Part shown: piece after piece, positions 1 to 8,197 of the stretch
How the letters are laid out: every line of letters begins with the position of its first letter
Position numbering within the stretch: the first letter of the stretch is position 1
NCBI GenBank assembly: GCA_029261535.1
Contig: JAJDBF010000029.1
Coordinates: forward strand, 1-64,000
Reading direction: 5' to 3'
DNA from: Nitrospinaceae bacterium
GTDB lineage: Bacteria > Nitrospinota > Nitrospinia > Nitrospinales > Nitrospinaceae
Length of the DNA: 64,000 bases
Made by a program: the position numbers and the translations under genes
Notes under the pieces: generated by a model
Databases searched by the model: none
What the model saw: the letters and a program-made list of their open reading frames with translations, nothing else
Told to the model about the DNA's origin: nothing

Positions 1-226
1 CGTAATGAAACAACGAACCCTGCGGCGCAGACTCTCGCTTCATCATCAGAAGGACTCCAAAATAAGGAAGGATTTATCAAAACACAAACGCTACACATAT
101 AAGATAAACATCAACTCTGTTTTATTCCGGCAACAGGCCCAAAGGACTTGACCCCTTTGTTCCTTTATCTAGGGGACAAGAGCGTTGAAATTCCAATGTT
201 GAAATAAAAATATTTAGGAGATATAA

Positions 227-526
227 ATGAAAAACATTCAGGTAATTGATGGGGCTCAAAATTCCGCTTATGATATTTTTGCGGTTGAGGATGAAGGTTT
301 TTCACTAATTTTTCCTGAGGATAAAGATATTGAGTTTGTAGAAGATTTTTTTGAAAGAGTGGGGAAAGAAGTGGCCGGAAAAATTTTAGCAAAAGCCTGG
401 GATAATCGAATTGATAAAAAAATTGCTAAAGGAATACACGGAACTTTATTTTTCCAATTGGAATTCAAAAAAGAATTTTATCCCAATAAAGTAGAAACCG
501 ATATTAGGATCAATTATCGAAAGTAG
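227..526 (+). CDS. Small hypothetical protein (99 aa)
   Basis: I do not recognise this protein. It is 99 residues, acidic in the first half (an aspartate/glutamate/phenylalanine-rich stretch around residues 15-45) and basic at the end, with no signal peptide or membrane segment. The start is well supported because an AGGAG motif lies about seven bases upstream of the ATG. Base composition is clearly more A+T-rich than the housekeeping genes further right. It stands alone, with repeat-bearing spacer downstream, so context gives no functional hint. A small cytosolic accessory or immunity-type protein is possible, but nothing in the sequence proves it. Confidence 0.6.
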   Translation: MKNIQVIDGAQNSAYDIFAVEDEGFSLIFPEDKDIEFVEDFFERVGKEVAGKILAKAWDNRIDKKIAKGIHGTLFFQLEFKKEFYPNKVETDIRINYRK

Positions 527-910
527 TTGAGCTTTGCCCCGGCAACTCAAGCCTTAGCTTGTCTTCGAGCACGTTGGTGAAGGCCCCGACCGGGTGATGA
601 TAGGTGGGGAACTGAGGTGAAGGGCAGGTTATGATATTCTCATGAGGGGCTGTAAATGGGAGCTTACTTTACTGATTTAGATTGAAAATCACCCTGCTCT
701 CTGCTGGCCTCTTCGGCAGGCTCCGCGTCCCTCTTTCCTTCGGCCTCGTTCAGGACAGGCTCAACAAAGGAAGTTACTCAGAGAATGACACGCGGTGGTT
801 TTTTCCGCCGACAGCGAGCTCTTTTGCCCCCACGCCAATGGGTGAGGCAACTTGCTAAAAATGCGCCGACTTCTTCGACAATTCCCATAAAATTCCTGTA
901 AATATATTTT
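527..910. other. Intergenic spacer with repeat fragments
   Basis: No coding region is supported here. Around 700-770 there is a fragment of the dispersed 'cggcctcgttcaggacaggctc' type, related to the spacers near 1670-1750 and 21905-22000. The rest shows nothing I can name. Confidence 0.5.
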
Positions 911-1456
911 CTAATCACCCAGCACATGGGTTGGTTTACCATCAATACTCTTTACATTTTTTTCGCGCCAGTATTGCGCCACACCTTCGGGACCCTTTTT
1001 CTCCGCCCATTCCACCAGCGTGTTGCGCTCTTCTACAAAATCAAACCTGGGCACTGAAAAGCCACAGGAGGTCACGACCGATTCGATATCCAATAGAAAT
1101 AGTTGCCTGGCACCAGGCAGGGTTGGGAACAGTCCGATATAGTCGTTCCACTGGATGTCCCTCGGATGAAAAGTCCGTACTTTCCCATAGAGACGGACAA
1201 TATTGGGCACACCTTCAAAGGCGCAAAACAAAAGCGTCATGCGATTGCATTCGAGGACATGAGCCGCTGTCTCATTGCCGCTGCCGGTAAAATTCAACCA
1301 CACCAGTTTTTTTGAATTCAAGATGCGCAGGGAATCCATTCCCTTAGGGGAAATATTGACACGACCATCAATACCCGCCGTGCCCACAAAAAACATTTTT
1401 TGATTCTCGATAAATTTTACAAGCAAATCATCAAGCTCGGACAGTTGCTTGCCCAT
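911..1456 (-). CDS. Pyridoxamine 5'-phosphate oxidase-like flavoprotein
   Basis: This 181-residue protein has the split-barrel flavin-binding fold pattern of the PNPOx-related family. The N-terminal part carries a strand pair containing 'FFVGTAGIDGRVNISPKG', then 'VWLNFTGSGNETAAHV', which in the family builds the FMN phosphate site. The C-terminal half follows with an aromatic tail. The exact substrate cannot be read from sequence; members reduce or bind diverse cofactors, and this is not the biosynthetic PdxH. An upstream in-frame ATG would add 28 residues, but I chose the ATG at 1456 because an AGAGG site precedes it at normal spacing and the extension looks unlike coding sequence. The gene stands alone on the minus strand. 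Confidence 0.8.
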   Translation of the reverse strand: MGKQLSELDDLLVKFIENQKMFFVGTAGIDGRVNISPKGMDSLRILNSKKLVWLNFTGSGNETAAHVLECNRMTLLFCAFEGVPNIVRLYGKVRTFHPRDIQWNDYIGLFPTLPGARQLFLLDIESVVTSCGFSVPRFDFVEERNTLVEWAEKKGPEGVAQYWREKNVKSIDGKPTHVLGD

Positions 1457-1648
1457 AACAAAACCTCTTTGATAATTTTTTAGAAAATAAATGCAATGCG
1501 CGATAAAGATGATTCCTTTGGATCTATCCTTTCGGGGCACGAAAGCTTTGAAGGGATACTACGGTCACGCTCGCGATGACGGAATGAAGCATCAGCTCAC
1601 AGTTTACCTGTTTCTTTTGGGGGGTGTTGAATTACACAGAAGTTAAAT

Positions 1649-1684
1649 TCCAAGGCGAGATTCGGAGTTTATCCTGAGCCTGTC
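1649..1684 (+). repeat. 36-nt dispersed repeat, inverted copy at 21904-21939
   Basis: These 36 bases match 21904-21939 exactly as a reverse complement. The unit begins with 'tccaaggcgagattcgg' and ends in 'cctgagcctgtc'. Both copies lie in spacers and neither overlaps a gene. Confidence 0.85.
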
Positions 1685-1788
1685 GAAGCGCGAACAAGGA
1701 ATTCCATCTTGTGTCACTGCCGCCCTTCGACAAGCTCAGGACAGGCTCTAAGCTCAGGGTGACAGTGAAAAAGCTAAAATCAAACTCC

Positions 1789-1844
1789 AAGGCGAGATTC
1801 TTCCTCACCCTTCGGGTTCATCAGAATGACATTCGATGGTTTTC
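1789..1844 (+). repeat. Dispersed repeat family A, copy 1
   Basis: The unit starts 'aaggcgagattctt', contains 'cccttcgggttcatcagaat' and ends 'gatggttttc'. Closely related copies lie at 6031-6086 and 22003-22070, and a partial one at 6131-6167. All are intergenic. Confidence 0.85.
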
Positions 1845-1862
1845 GTTGGCTGACCGCGAAGT

Positions 1863-1895
1863 CCGTTAGCCCCCACGCAAGGTGGGTGGTCAGCC
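1863..1895 (+). repeat. Dispersed repeat family B, hairpin copy
   Basis: The pattern is 'ccgttagccc' followed by a short hairpin (CCCAC-gcaag-GTGGG at about 1872-1886) and 'ggtcagcc'. Similar units occur near 6184, 8099, 11481, 55511 and 57043. Confidence 0.65.
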
Positions 1896-1941
1896 GCCTG
1901 CCAAGTTGCCCGCTAGCTCTCCGCAAGGAGGGCGAGGTGGG

Positions 1942-2895
1942 TTAGCCTGCCAGGAAAGCATCGACTTCTTCGATGGTGTTTTTTACATCCTGCGCCGAGA
2001 TGTTCAGCATCTTCTTTTCTTCTTCGGTGAGGTTCAGCTCGATGATCTTGTTCATGCCGTTCCTGCCAAGCTCAATGGGCACGCCGAAATAAATCCCGCT
2101 CCAGCCGTATTCCCCTTCGAGGTAGGCCGTGCAAGGCAGGATGCGCCGTTTGTCTTGCAGAATGGCTTCCACCATTTTGACGGCGGACGCACCGGGTGCC
2201 AGAAATGCACTGCCCTTTTTCAGCAGGCTGACGATCTCTGCACCGCCTTTACGCGTGCGGTCCACCAACGCTTCGATGCGATCAGGCTCCATCAAATCGG
2301 TGATGGCAATACCGGAAACAGTGGTGTAGCGCGGCATCGGCACCATTGAATCGCCATGGCCACCCAGCACCATGGCATCGACATCCACCAGCGAACATTT
2401 GAGTTCATTGGAAACGAACGTGCGAAAGCGGGCCGAGTCGAGCACGCCCGCCATGCCGATCACCCGTTCACGCGGCAAGCCAGAGACCTGCTTGGCGAGG
2501 TACACCATGGCGTCCAGCGGATTCGATACCAGAATGAGAATCGGATTCTTCGAATGTTCCATTATTTTTTCGGTAACGTCTTTTACAATCGCGGCGTTGA
2601 TTTTCAGGAGGTCGGCCCTGTCCTGCCCTGGTTTGCGCGGAAGCCCCGCCGTGATGACGACAATGTCCGAGTCCGCCGTGTCCTTATAATCGTTGGTGCC
2701 CTGGATAATGCTGTCGAACACCTGTAGACAACCCGATTGCTGAAGATCCAGTGCCTTGCCCTGCGGCAAGCCATCGACGATGTCTATGATCACCACATTG
2801 CCCAGGTTTTTGTAAGCACACAATTGCGCGACGGTGGTCCCGACTTGCCCGGCACCCACCACAGTAATTTTGTTTCGCATCGTTTCCGTTACCAT
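1942..2895 (-). CDS. mdh: Malate dehydrogenase (LDH-like, NAD-dependent)
   Basis: The enzyme interconverts malate and oxaloacetate with NAD in the oxidative or reductive TCA cycle, in the cytosol. The 317-residue length fits the LDH-like malate dehydrogenase group. The Rossmann glycine motif is at residues 14-20 (GAGQVGT) and the NAD ribose-binding aspartate is D38. The substrate arginines are R87 in the PRKPG loop, which marks malate rather than lactate specificity, and R93 in DRADLL. N125 and the catalytic H180 in GGHGDS complete the active site. The ATG at 2895 has a GGTGG-like site close upstream, and an internal ATG five codons in is a possible alternative. No operon partner is adjacent; both flanks are repeat-bearing spacers. 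Confidence 0.95.
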   Translation of the reverse strand: MVTETMRNKITVVGAGQVGTTVAQLCAYKNLGNVVIIDIVDGLPQGKALDLQQSGCLQVFDSIIQGTNDYKDTADSDIVVITAGLPRKPGQDRADLLKINAAIVKDVTEKIMEHSKNPILILVSNPLDAMVYLAKQVSGLPRERVIGMAGVLDSARFRTFVSNELKCSLVDVDAMVLGGHGDSMVPMPRYTTVSGIAITDLMEPDRIEALVDRTRKGGAEIVSLLKKGSAFLAPGASAVKMVEAILQDKRRILPCTAYLEGEYGWSGIYFGVPIELGRNGMNKIIELNLTEEEKKMLNISAQDVKNTIEEVDAFLAG

Positions 2896-3059
2896 AAGCC
2901 ACCAAAAAAAGGGCGCGAAATTTTTTTTCTATCAAAGGAAAGAAATGTCGCGCCGTGTTTTGCCTTCAGTTGCCGGGGAACCCTCACCGAAAGGTTGGCG
3001 ACAACCCACCCTTTGAGAACAAGCAGGACCGCCTCGCCGCCGAATAACAGGACACCTCA

Positions 3060-3088
3060 TTCAAGAACGCGCATTGCGATTCCTGGAA
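3060..3088. repeat. Degenerate copy of the 28-bp hairpin repeat
   Basis: This is an imperfect version of the palindrome 'ttcaagaacgcg…cgattcttgaa', which is found almost intact at 22119-22146 and 56974-57001. Confidence 0.6.
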
Positions 3089-3150
3089 CTCCACAGCGAG
3101 TGGATTGGCTGTCCGGGTTTATGCTATCTGCAACCGAAGAATGATGGCCT

Positions 3151-3179
3151 AAACTAAGGAATTACAGCCATTTTGTCAA
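3151..3179 (-). promoter_or_regulatory. Possible sigma70 promoter for mdh
   Basis: On the minus strand a perfect TTGACA is followed after 17 bases by TAGTTT, a weak -10 element. It would give mdh a leader of about 250 bases. The -35 match is good but the -10 is poor, so this is tentative. Confidence 0.3.
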
Positions 3180-3428
3180 CCCATTTTGAATGTGGGCCCA
3201 GCCTGATTTCGACCTTGTTAGCCTGGTTTTTTCAAGGGCAGGGAACTGATACAATCAGCCCTAATAAATTCCATTGGTATTTGAAGTGAATATGCTGTTA
3301 AATACAGTTTATCCGATCACCAATTCCCATGAAGCCCGTGCTCGACCACCTTGTTTTTATTGGAATAATTTATATCCAGCGAGCCCTTCCAGGCAGGGAC
3401 CAGATGAAACTTTTCGGGACAGGAAATT

Positions 3429-3962
3429 ATGAATTTTGAAATTTATCCGGCAGGAAACCTTTGGTGGCTTTATGCAATTTTTATTTCAGGTGCCATTTTA
3501 ATGGTCTATGGTTTTTTTCACCTGACCCACCAATCCAAAAGCATGGTGGGTTTAAAAAAGTTTGCACTGAATATCCGTTTCATTTTTCCCGTCACCGCTA
3601 TCCTCATGCTGGTGGCTTGCTGGCTGGTTTATAAACAGGACACGGCAACTCTGGAAATAACCGGAGACACTCTGGTCATCCATGCCGGCTGGTACAGTCA
3701 GGAAATCGAACGATCCAATTTGAGACTTGAAGAAGCGCAGGTGCTGAACCTTAAAGACAACCATCACTTGCAACCGGTCCTTCGGACCAACGGAACCGGA
3801 GCCCCCACCTTAAAAGCGGGTTGGTTTATTTTGAGGAATCGGGACAAGGCCTTTCTTCTGATAACAAAAACAAGTGAGGTGCTTTATCTGCCAACCCGAG
3901 ACTTTATTTTCATGGCAAGCCTGAAAAATCCTCATGATTTTTTGGAGCTTCTTTCAGAGTAG
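3429..3962 (+). CDS. Two-TM membrane protein with PH-like domain
   Basis: The 177-residue protein has two hydrophobic segments, at about residues 10-32 and 48-67. A soluble beta-rich domain follows, beginning 'LEITGDTLVIHAGWYSQEI', which resembles the bacterial PH-like domains attached to small membrane proteins. The domain ends in a short helix (NPHDFLELLSE), as those domains usually do. Its molecular role is unknown, and I infer a cytoplasmic or periplasmic beta-barrel platform at the inner membrane. The ATG is preceded by AGGAA at short spacing. The gene is followed by a hairpin and then the lipase gene on the same strand, and it could share transcription with that gene. Confidence 0.65.
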   Translation: MNFEIYPAGNLWWLYAIFISGAILMVYGFFHLTHQSKSMVGLKKFALNIRFIFPVTAILMLVACWLVYKQDTATLEITGDTLVIHAGWYSQEIERSNLRLEEAQVLNLKDNHHLQPVLRTNGTGAPTLKAGWFILRNRDKAFLLITKTSEVLYLPTRDFIFMASLKNPHDFLELLSE

Positions 3963-4011
3963 TCAAAATTTTTCCCGCCTGCTCTAAAAGGTAGAGTCTG
4001 GCAATAGTGCT

Positions 4012-4048
4012 GGTAGCAAGTGAGGACGCTAATCCTCGCCTCGCTACC
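4012..4048. repeat. Imperfect hairpin between PH-like gene and lipase
   Basis: GGTAGC at 4012-4017 pairs with GCTACC at 4043-4048, and GAGGA pairs with TCCTC inside it, leaving a six-base loop. No T-run follows, so it is not a classical intrinsic terminator. It may be an mRNA processing or stability element, or a relic of a repeat. Confidence 0.45.
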
Positions 4049-4099
4049 ACAATAAACAAGTGGAGCTGAGTGATTTTAACTATCCCGCAAGGAGGGTTT

Positions 4100-5440
4100 A
4101 TGTCCAGACCGATCGTGATCATTCATGGGTGGAGCGACAAATCAAATTCTTTTCGGCCGCTGGCAAAGAGATTAAGAAAAAGTCTTGGTCGACCGGTATT
4201 AACCATCAATCTGGCGGATTACGAATCGTTGGACGATGAGGTGACCTTTGACGATCTTGTCGCCGCGATGACTAAAGAATGGGAAAAAAAGAACCTTCCC
4301 ACGACCCCGCGAAGCGTTGATGTCATTTTGCATAGTACCGGTGGCCTGGTGGTGAGAGATTGGCTCTGCCAGAATTATTCGGCCTCGGCGGACAAAACAA
4401 ATGCTCCTATACGGAACCTTGTCATGTTGGCCCCGGCAAATTTCGGTTCCCCCTTAGGCCATAAAGGAACCTCCTTTATAGGTAGAATCATTAAAGGCTG
4501 GAGCGGGGACAAGCTTTTTGAAGTTGGAGAGAAATTACTCAATGGCCTTGAGCTGGCAAGCCCGTATTCCTGGGATCTGGCCATGCAGGATCGGTTTGGG
4601 AAAAGTAATTTTTTTGGGAAAGGTAAAATCCTTTGCACCGTTCTGGTAGGGAATACCGGTTATTCCGGCATTGCCGCGGCGGCCAACGAAGCGGGCTCGG
4701 ATGGTACCGTGCGCGTTTCAACAGCCAATTTAAACTGCGCCTATCTTTCAGTAGATTTTTCGCAGGACCCCTTGAACCCGGAAGTCACTTCTAAAAACTC
4801 CAAGGGCAAAACAGCTTTTGCGATACTAGACGAAGAAAACCATGGGTCCATTGTGAATAAAAATAAAAACGGAAAAACTTTTGAACAGATAATGGGTGGC
4901 CTTAAAGTCAACGATGCCAGTTTTGACACATGGTGCGCACAGTTGGAAACGGAAACCCGTTCCGTAACGAATAAAAGGGAAAAGGAGGATGACTCATATT
5001 TCTATGGTTACCAGAATACGGTTTTTTTGGTACGCGATCAGTTTGGCATGCATGTGAAGGAATATTTCCTGGAGTTTTATGACAACGATGATAATTCCGA
5101 TTGGCTTGAAGAGTATTTTCATGGAAAAGCTATTCGCACTATTCATGCCTATTCTGATGACAAGGCCTACCGCAGTTTGCTGATTGATTGCACCAGCCTG
5201 ATTAAAATTATTAACAACCATTCATCCTTTCAGGAAATGCGGATGAGCCTGGTAGCCAAACCGGAACTCCGCGTCAATGGAAAGGTGGGTTACCAAACGG
5301 TGACAGAAAAGGATATCGGCGCGCTTTCCATACTCAGGGCCAACATTCCCCGGGTATTCAAAAAAAACCGGACATTGCTTGTCGAAATAATCCTTAAGCG
5401 GGAACAGACAGAAAAAGTATTTCAGATCAAGACGTTTTAA
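4100..5440 (+). CDS. Alpha/beta-hydrolase, lipase/esterase-like
   Basis: This 446-residue protein has the triacylglycerol-lipase style of the alpha/beta-hydrolase fold. It opens with 'RPIVIIHGW' (oxyanion-hole HG at residues 9-10). The nucleophile elbow is HSTGG with S79. The other catalytic residues are likely D201 in GSDGTV and H248 in ENHGS. The elbow starts with H-S-T rather than the usual G-H-S-x-G. Residues from about 290 to the end form a separate beta-rich domain that I cannot assign, which may bind lipid or a partner. No signal peptide is seen, so it is probably intracellular. The start at 4100 follows an AGGAGG motif; an ATG ten codons upstream is less likely. Confidence 0.75.
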   Translation: MSRPIVIIHGWSDKSNSFRPLAKRLRKSLGRPVLTINLADYESLDDEVTFDDLVAAMTKEWEKKNLPTTPRSVDVILHSTGGLVVRDWLCQNYSASADKTNAPIRNLVMLAPANFGSPLGHKGTSFIGRIIKGWSGDKLFEVGEKLLNGLELASPYSWDLAMQDRFGKSNFFGKGKILCTVLVGNTGYSGIAAAANEAGSDGTVRVSTANLNCAYLSVDFSQDPLNPEVTSKNSKGKTAFAILDEENHGSIVNKNKNGKTFEQIMGGLKVNDASFDTWCAQLETETRSVTNKREKEDDSYFYGYQNTVFLVRDQFGMHVKEYFLEFYDNDDNSDWLEEYFHGKAIRTIHAYSDDKAYRSLLIDCTSLIKIINNHSSFQEMRMSLVAKPELRVNGKVGYQTVTEKDIGALSILRANIPRVFKKNRTLLVEIILKREQTEKVFQIKTF

Positions 5441-5517
5441 ATAAAGTTGCTGAATAAAAATATGAGGAGGTGGCTTATACTTCGTATCGTTTGCGGTTAT
5501 GCAAAAAGTTTTTTGGC

Positions 5518-5889
5518 TTATTCCAAGACTTTTATCATCTCGGCAATCGGTTTGTGGCAACGGCTGAGAGCCCAGCCGAGGAGGACGCCGAAGGAGTTTG
5601 CCACCAAATCAACCCCCTCAAAAAACCGATACGAGGTGAAGCTCTGGACGATTTCAAGCAAACCCCCCCATAGCATCAAGCCCAGCATCAGCTTCACGGT
5701 GCGTGCGTCCGGGTAGCCCTGGGTAAAACTCCACATCACTCCGCCGTAAGCGATAAGATGCAGGATCAGATCGTTGATGTTTTTGCCCACCATTTCCGGA
5801 ATGGGCATCAGCGACAGGGCGGTCAGCAACACAAAACTGAACCATGCCCACGCTCGTATCAACTTTACTTGTGTTTGCGGGTCGATCAT
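5518..5889 (-). CDS. VanZ-like family membrane protein
   Basis: The 123-residue protein has about four hydrophobic segments and the VanZ-like pattern. This comprises a first transmembrane helix ending 'LSLMPIPE', then 'LILHLIAYGGVMW', and the late signature 'GGLLEIVQSFTSYRFFEGVDLVANSFGVLLGW'-type region at about residues 75-112. The family is named after a teicoplanin-resistance protein, but most members have no known role. There are no resistance genes here, so resistance should not be inferred. I chose the ATG at 5889 because AAGGAGG lies directly before it. The gene is convergent with the lipase gene. Confidence 0.8.
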   Translation of the reverse strand: MIDPQTQVKLIRAWAWFSFVLLTALSLMPIPEMVGKNINDLILHLIAYGGVMWSFTQGYPDARTVKLMLGLMLWGGLLEIVQSFTSYRFFEGVDLVANSFGVLLGWALSRCHKPIAEMIKVLE

Positions 5890-6030
5890 AACCTCCTTAG
5901 GCTCCCTTAAAAAAGGAGAGCTTTGCACATCTTAAAAAAAAAATTCAAGGCAAGATTCTTTCTGATGCCTGAAATGTCCAATCCCCCTGCCGCTTCCCCC
6001 TTCGTAGAAGGGGGAATATCATAACAAGCC

Positions 6031-6086
6031 AAGGCGAGATTCTTCTTCGCCCCAAGGGCTCATCAGAATGACATACGATGGTTTTC
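6031..6086 (+). repeat. Dispersed repeat family A, copy 2
   Basis: It matches 1789-1844 and 22003-22070 in order and orientation, with a few substitutions ('cgccccaagggctcatcag' in place of 'cacccttcgggttcatcag'). Confidence 0.8.
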
Positions 6087-6130
6087 TTGTTTTTTTGTTA
6101 GCTCCTCCACCGCTAGGTGGTCCGGCGAGG

Positions 6131-6167
6131 AGTCAGAATAACATGCGGTGGTTTTCTGTTTTACGCT
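6131..6167 (+). repeat. Dispersed repeat family A, partial copy 3
   Basis: Only the right half of the unit is present ('agtcagaataacatgcggtg' and the 'gttttctgttttacgct' end). It sits 45 bases after copy 2, and the right end matches the copy at 22003-22070 well. Confidence 0.75.
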
Positions 6168-6183
6168 GGCCGTGCGCAAGCAC

Positions 6184-6210
6184 CCGTTAGCCCTCCGCCA
6201 GGAGCGGGTA
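6184..6210 (+). repeat. Dispersed repeat family B copy
   Basis: The unit 'ccgttagccctccgccagga' resembles those at 8155-8180 and 1863-1895. Confidence 0.5.
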
Positions 6211-6214
6211 ACGG

Positions 6215-6243
6215 TTGAATTGATGCGGACTTACGGGTATGAT
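6215..6243 (+). promoter_or_regulatory. Sigma70-type promoter for the ABC exporter
   Basis: TTGAAT at 6215-6220 and TATGAT at 6238-6243 are separated by 17 bases and lie 79 bases before the exporter start. Each hexamer matches consensus at five of six positions. Confidence 0.5.
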
Positions 6244-6321
6244 ACGGCCTTCCAAAAAACATTATTTCCTGAGCCTCTTTCAGAAGTTTCAATAATCCTG
6301 CACGCCTTTTTTTATATATAG

Positions 6322-8079
6322 ATGAAAGACTTTTCCAAAATTTTCAAATTTGTACGACCGTATTCCAGGAGCCTGGTCTTGGCATTTTTGTGCCTGATCC
6401 TCACCTCCGCCATCACCCTCATCCTGCCGATGATCGTGAAGGACATGATCAACGCCACACTGGTCACCAATGACAGCGATCTTTTAAACAGCAGAACCTG
6501 GGATCTGGTCATCGTCATCTCCCTGCAACTGGTGTTTGCCGTTTTGACCAACTTCATCCTCGGCTTCGTCGCCAACCGGGTCACGGCAGATTTCCGCATC
6601 GAATTTTTTCAACACGTGCAACGGCTGTCCCTCAGCTTTTTTCAGAACCGCCGCGTAGGGGAGTTGCTGTCGCGTCTCGGCAATGACATCACCGTGATTC
6701 AAAACGCACTGGTCACGATTCCGGTCGCCGTTCTCAGGCAAACTATCATGCTGATCGGCGGTCTTGCCATCATCTTTTACCTTAACTGGAAACTGACCGG
6801 CCTGATCCTGCTCATCCTGCCGCCCTTGATGCTGTTCGCACGCATCTTTGGCCGACGCTTGCGAAAGCTCGCCGAAAAAGTGCAGGACCAACTGGCAGGT
6901 GCCGCGGTTGTTCTCGAAGAAGTCGCCTCTTCCATTCAGGTGGTGAAATCCTATACACGCGAACCGTATGAACAAAAACGATTTGAAGAAGGTATCGAAA
7001 CAGCACTGGAAGCGGAAATTGAAAAACTAAAAATATCTTCATTCTTCGGGCCGTTTATTTTGTTTCTAACGTTTATGGTTTCCGCTTCACTGGTCTGGTA
7101 CGGCGGTCATCAGGTGATGCAGGGGCAAACTTCTTACGGGGAGCTGGCGGCCTTTTTCCTGTACGCCATCATCATCGCCGGCCCAATCGGAACTTTTGTG
7201 AGGTTGTACACGCAGGTGCAGGAATCGCTCGGTGCCGTGCGCCGCGTCTATGAAATACTCGATACGCCTCCGGAAATTTTACAGCCGGAAAATCCGGTTC
7301 GGCTGGAGCGCATCGAAGGGCGCATCGAATTTAAAGAAGTATTGTTTGCCTACCACGACGATCAATCCGTGTTGCACAATGTTTCCTTTAAAATCGAACC
7401 GGGACAACGCGCCGCGCTGGTAGGGCCGAGCGGTGCCGGCAAGTCCACTATCGTGGCTTTGTTGCACCGTTTTTTTGATGCGGGCTCCGGGGCCATTTGT
7501 CTGGACGGACAGGATATCAAAACACTCGATCTTCAAACTTATCTTGGGCAGGTCGCGCTGGTTCCTCAGGACACTATTCTATTTGGCGGCACCGTCCGGG
7601 AAAATATTCTTTACGGCAAACTGGAGGCCACTGAAGAAGAAGTCATTCAGGCGGCGCGTTCAGCACACGCACATGAATTTATTTCCCAACTCGAAAAGGG
7701 ATACGATACTTCGGTCGGCGAGAAAGGTGTGAAGCTCTCTGGCGGCGAGCGTCAGCGCATCGCCATTGCCCGCGCCGTGCTCAAGGATCCAAAAATCCTC
7801 ATCCTCGATGAAGCCACCTCATCGCTGGACACGCAATCGGAAAGTCTCATTCAGGACGCGTTGGAGAAGCTCATGAAGAATCGAACCACATTTATTATTG
7901 CGCACCGGCTCAGCACGGTTCACCACGCCGATCAAATACTGGTGCTCGACAAGGGTGCGTTAAAAGAATCTGGTACGCACCAGAGCCTGATGCAAACCGA
8001 GGGCCTCTACCATAAACTCTACACCATGCGGACCTTTGAAGAACCGGTCGCGCTGGAAACCGGCTCCGATCCCTCCTAG
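6322..8079 (+). CDS. ABC exporter half-transporter, MsbA-like
   Basis: The 585-residue protein fuses a six-helix transmembrane domain (residues about 1-310) to an ATP-binding domain. This is the arrangement of homodimeric exporters of lipids, lipid A core or drugs in the inner membrane. Walker A is GPSGAGKST at about 368-376, the signature is LSGGERQR near 472, and Walker B is ILILDEATSSLD near 492-503, followed by the H-loop in IIAHRLSTV. An MsbA-type lipid flippase is the most likely role, but sequence alone cannot separate it from multidrug exporters. No good ribosome-binding site precedes the ATG. It has its own candidate promoter and no same-strand partner immediately upstream. Confidence 0.88.
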   Translation: MKDFSKIFKFVRPYSRSLVLAFLCLILTSAITLILPMIVKDMINATLVTNDSDLLNSRTWDLVIVISLQLVFAVLTNFILGFVANRVTADFRIEFFQHVQRLSLSFFQNRRVGELLSRLGNDITVIQNALVTIPVAVLRQTIMLIGGLAIIFYLNWKLTGLILLILPPLMLFARIFGRRLRKLAEKVQDQLAGAAVVLEEVASSIQVVKSYTREPYEQKRFEEGIETALEAEIEKLKISSFFGPFILFLTFMVSASLVWYGGHQVMQGQTSYGELAAFFLYAIIIAGPIGTFVRLYTQVQESLGAVRRVYEILDTPPEILQPENPVRLERIEGRIEFKEVLFAYHDDQSVLHNVSFKIEPGQRAALVGPSGAGKSTIVALLHRFFDAGSGAICLDGQDIKTLDLQTYLGQVALVPQDTILFGGTVRENILYGKLEATEEEVIQAARSAHAHEFISQLEKGYDTSVGEKGVKLSGGERQRIAIARAVLKDPKILILDEATSSLDTQSESLIQDALEKLMKNRTTFIIAHRLSTVHHADQILVLDKGALKESGTHQSLMQTEGLYHKLYTMRTFEEPVALETGSDPS

Positions 8080-8098
8080 CGGGTGCTCCGCGCACGGC

Positions 8099-8180
8099 GA
8101 GCGGACCTTGCGGTGTCAGCCAATGGGGAACCATATTGCGCGATACGGTCCAACCTGTTAGCCCTCCACCAGGAACGGAA
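8099..8180 (+). repeat. Dispersed repeat family B, double unit
   Basis: The spacer holds 'gagcggaccttgcggtgtcag' followed by 'ctgttagccctccaccagga'. The first half recurs at 57063-57080 and near 58790, and the second half near 6184. The ribosome-binding site of the next gene follows directly. Confidence 0.5.
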
Positions 8181-8197
8181 GGAGTGTAAAGAAAACT

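Larger units (their letters stand above)
1457..1941. other. Repeat-rich spacer upstream of the mdh 3' end
   Basis: This stretch has no gene. It is built almost entirely of dispersed repeat pieces, listed separately at 1649-1684, 1789-1844 and 1863-1895. Between them is a fragment of the 'cccttcgacaagctcaggac' type near 1722-1750. Confidence 0.6.
2896..3428. other. Spacer between divergent mdh and the PH-like gene
   Basis: This 533-base region separates two divergently transcribed genes and holds no convincing coding sequence. It contains a hairpin repeat at 3060-3088 and a possible minus-strand promoter at 3151-3179. Confidence 0.5.
5890..6321. other. Repeat-rich spacer and ABC exporter promoter region
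   Basis: This spacer has no gene. It carries two family A repeat copies (6031-6086, and partial 6131-6167), a family B unit at 6184-6210, and the candidate promoter at 6215-6243. Confidence 0.6.

Noticed and set aside
5518..5889. Vancomycin or teicoplanin resistance from the VanZ-like gene
   Set aside because: VanZ-like proteins are widespread without resistance roles, and no other van gene is present.
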